A stretch of 13,737 nucleotides of DNA. Source: Baffinella frigidus. Its lineage: Eukaryota; Cryptophyceae; Cryptomonadales; Baffinellaceae. Within the stretch, counting starts at the first letter, position 1. Every line of letters starts with the position of its first letter. Of this stretch, positions 13,285-13,737 are shown one piece after another. Made by a program: the position numbers and the translations under genes. The stretch covers positions 133,874-147,610 of the forward strand of contig MU646779.1 in the NCBI GenBank assembly GCA_026770585.1, written 5' to 3'. Under the pieces are notes generated by a model, which saw only the letters and a program-made list of their open reading frames with translations, had not been told where the DNA came from and made no database searches.

Positions 13285-13326
13285 GAAACTGGGAGGAGGG
13301 AGCTTGGCACGTTGCTCTCAGAGGCG
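13285..13326 (+). pseudogene. Exon B, 3' part (copy B4)
   Basis: Fourteen codons read ETGRRELGTLLSEA and end before GTGCAG, the same border as B3. Of the differences from B3, four are silent (GAA/GAG, AGG/CGG, ACG/ACC, TCA/TCC) and two change residues. The 5' half of the exon is absent, replaced by the inverted-repeat element just upstream. A telomere-type array begins nine bases after the border. Confidence 0.6.
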
Positions 13327-13334
13327 GTGCAGTT

Positions 13335-13383
13335 CAAACCCTAAACCCTAAACCCTAAACCCTAAACCCTAAACCCTAAACCC
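13335..13383 (-). repeat. CCCTAAA telomere-type array
   Basis: Six perfect CCCTAAA units. Degenerate copies continue to about 13415. Confidence 0.95.
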
Positions 13384-13465
13384 AAACGTTAGACCCTAGA
13401 CCCTAAACCCTAAACCCTCTTCCTCACGTTTCGCGCACACCTCGCCCCCCCCGCGAAACCCCCCA

Positions 13466-13535
13466 AACCCTGAACCCTAAACCCTGAACCCTAAACCCTG
13501 AACCCTAAACCCTAAACCCTAAACCCCACACTCCA
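13466..13535 (-). repeat. Alternating CCCTGAA/CCCTAAA array
   Basis: CCCTGAA and CCCTAAA units alternate three times, then CCCTAAA, then CCCCACA-like units. This mixing resembles the TTTAGGG/TTCAGGG mix at 181-345 on the opposite strand. Confidence 0.9.
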
Positions 13536-13615
13536 CACCCCAAACAGGCGCACTGCGCGCCCCTCGACGCCTCCCCCCCACCCGCCGACTGGAGCACCCC
13601 ACGCGCGCACCTCCA

Positions 13616-13656
13616 CCCCGAGCGGGACACGTGGGGGGACCCTGTCCCGCTCGGGG
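13616..13656. repeat. 14-bp perfect GC-rich hairpin
   Basis: CCCCGAGCGGGACA pairs with TGTCCCGCTCGGGG around a 13-base G-rich loop. It lies in a GC-rich stretch with no supported gene. Confidence 0.9.
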
Positions 13657-13691
13657 GCGTGTTGAAGCAGCGTGCGGCGGCGTTGGTACAC

Positions 13692-13737
13692 TCTACACCC
13701 TGGACCCGGGACCCTGCACCCTGCACCCTGCACCCTG
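13692..13737 (+). repeat. CCCTGCA heptamer array at the window end
   Basis: Four CCCTGCA units preceded by variants (CCCTGGA, CCCGGGA). The array is cut by the window edge. Confidence 0.9.

Noticed and set aside
13335-13737. True chromosome end
   Set aside because: The telomere-type units are short and interrupted by unrelated GC-rich DNA, and sequence continues to the window edge; interstitial repeats are the safer reading.

Overview
This looks like a gene-poor, repeat-dense stretch of a eukaryotic nuclear genome. It contains arrays of CCCTAAA/TTTAGGG, the telomere repeat of plants, many algae and several protist groups. Several short exon-like segments have splice-type borders. I see no bacterial operons, rRNA, tRNA or CRISPR array and no complete gene, and I cannot name the organism. 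Most long open frames here are tandem repeats read through, not genes.

Layout. 1-350: G-rich heptamer and degenerate telomere-like repeats. 361-522: an AT-rich minus-strand relic of a protein with a GNIGIGT motif, as in tail-fibre-like proteins of phages, bacteria and large DNA viruses. 653-1745: seven irregular copies of a composite GC-rich/AT-rich repeat with a nested inverted-repeat element. 1746-3840: dispersed repeats, one MITE-like insertion with three empty sites elsewhere in the window, and a 154-bp foldback. 3842-4933: a 1.09-kb segment bounded by 75-bp terminal inverted repeats. 4981-7300: direct and tandem duplications, including two identical 320-bp units, and a recurrent exon-like segment (SLQWMVPEDAGPEG). 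7296-8850: at least five foldback or inverted-repeat elements, nearly end to end. 8938-9131: an interstitial telomeric tract sitting inside a duplicated repeat whose uninterrupted copy lies 390 bp downstream. 9136-9560: GC-rich duplications. 9962-11436 and 13285-13326: several copies of two small exons (A and B) that differ mostly at silent sites, so they derive from a real protein-coding gene. Their introns are filled with 7-bp arrays. 11416-12700: 156-bp tandem repeats carrying the tail of exon B, another foldback, a GTGTAGG array and palindromes. 12770-13737: small hairpins, a foldback, telomere-type repeats and a terminal CCCTGCA array.

Three themes tie the window together. First, many foldback elements are present; two have TA at both ends and two can be matched to empty paralogous sites. 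Second, simple arrays nearly all have a 7-bp unit, as if variants of the telomere heptamer. Third, exon fragments were copied together with their splice borders. The region is best read as subtelomeric-like or heterochromatic sequence collecting gene fragments. The physical position near a chromosome end is inferred, not shown.
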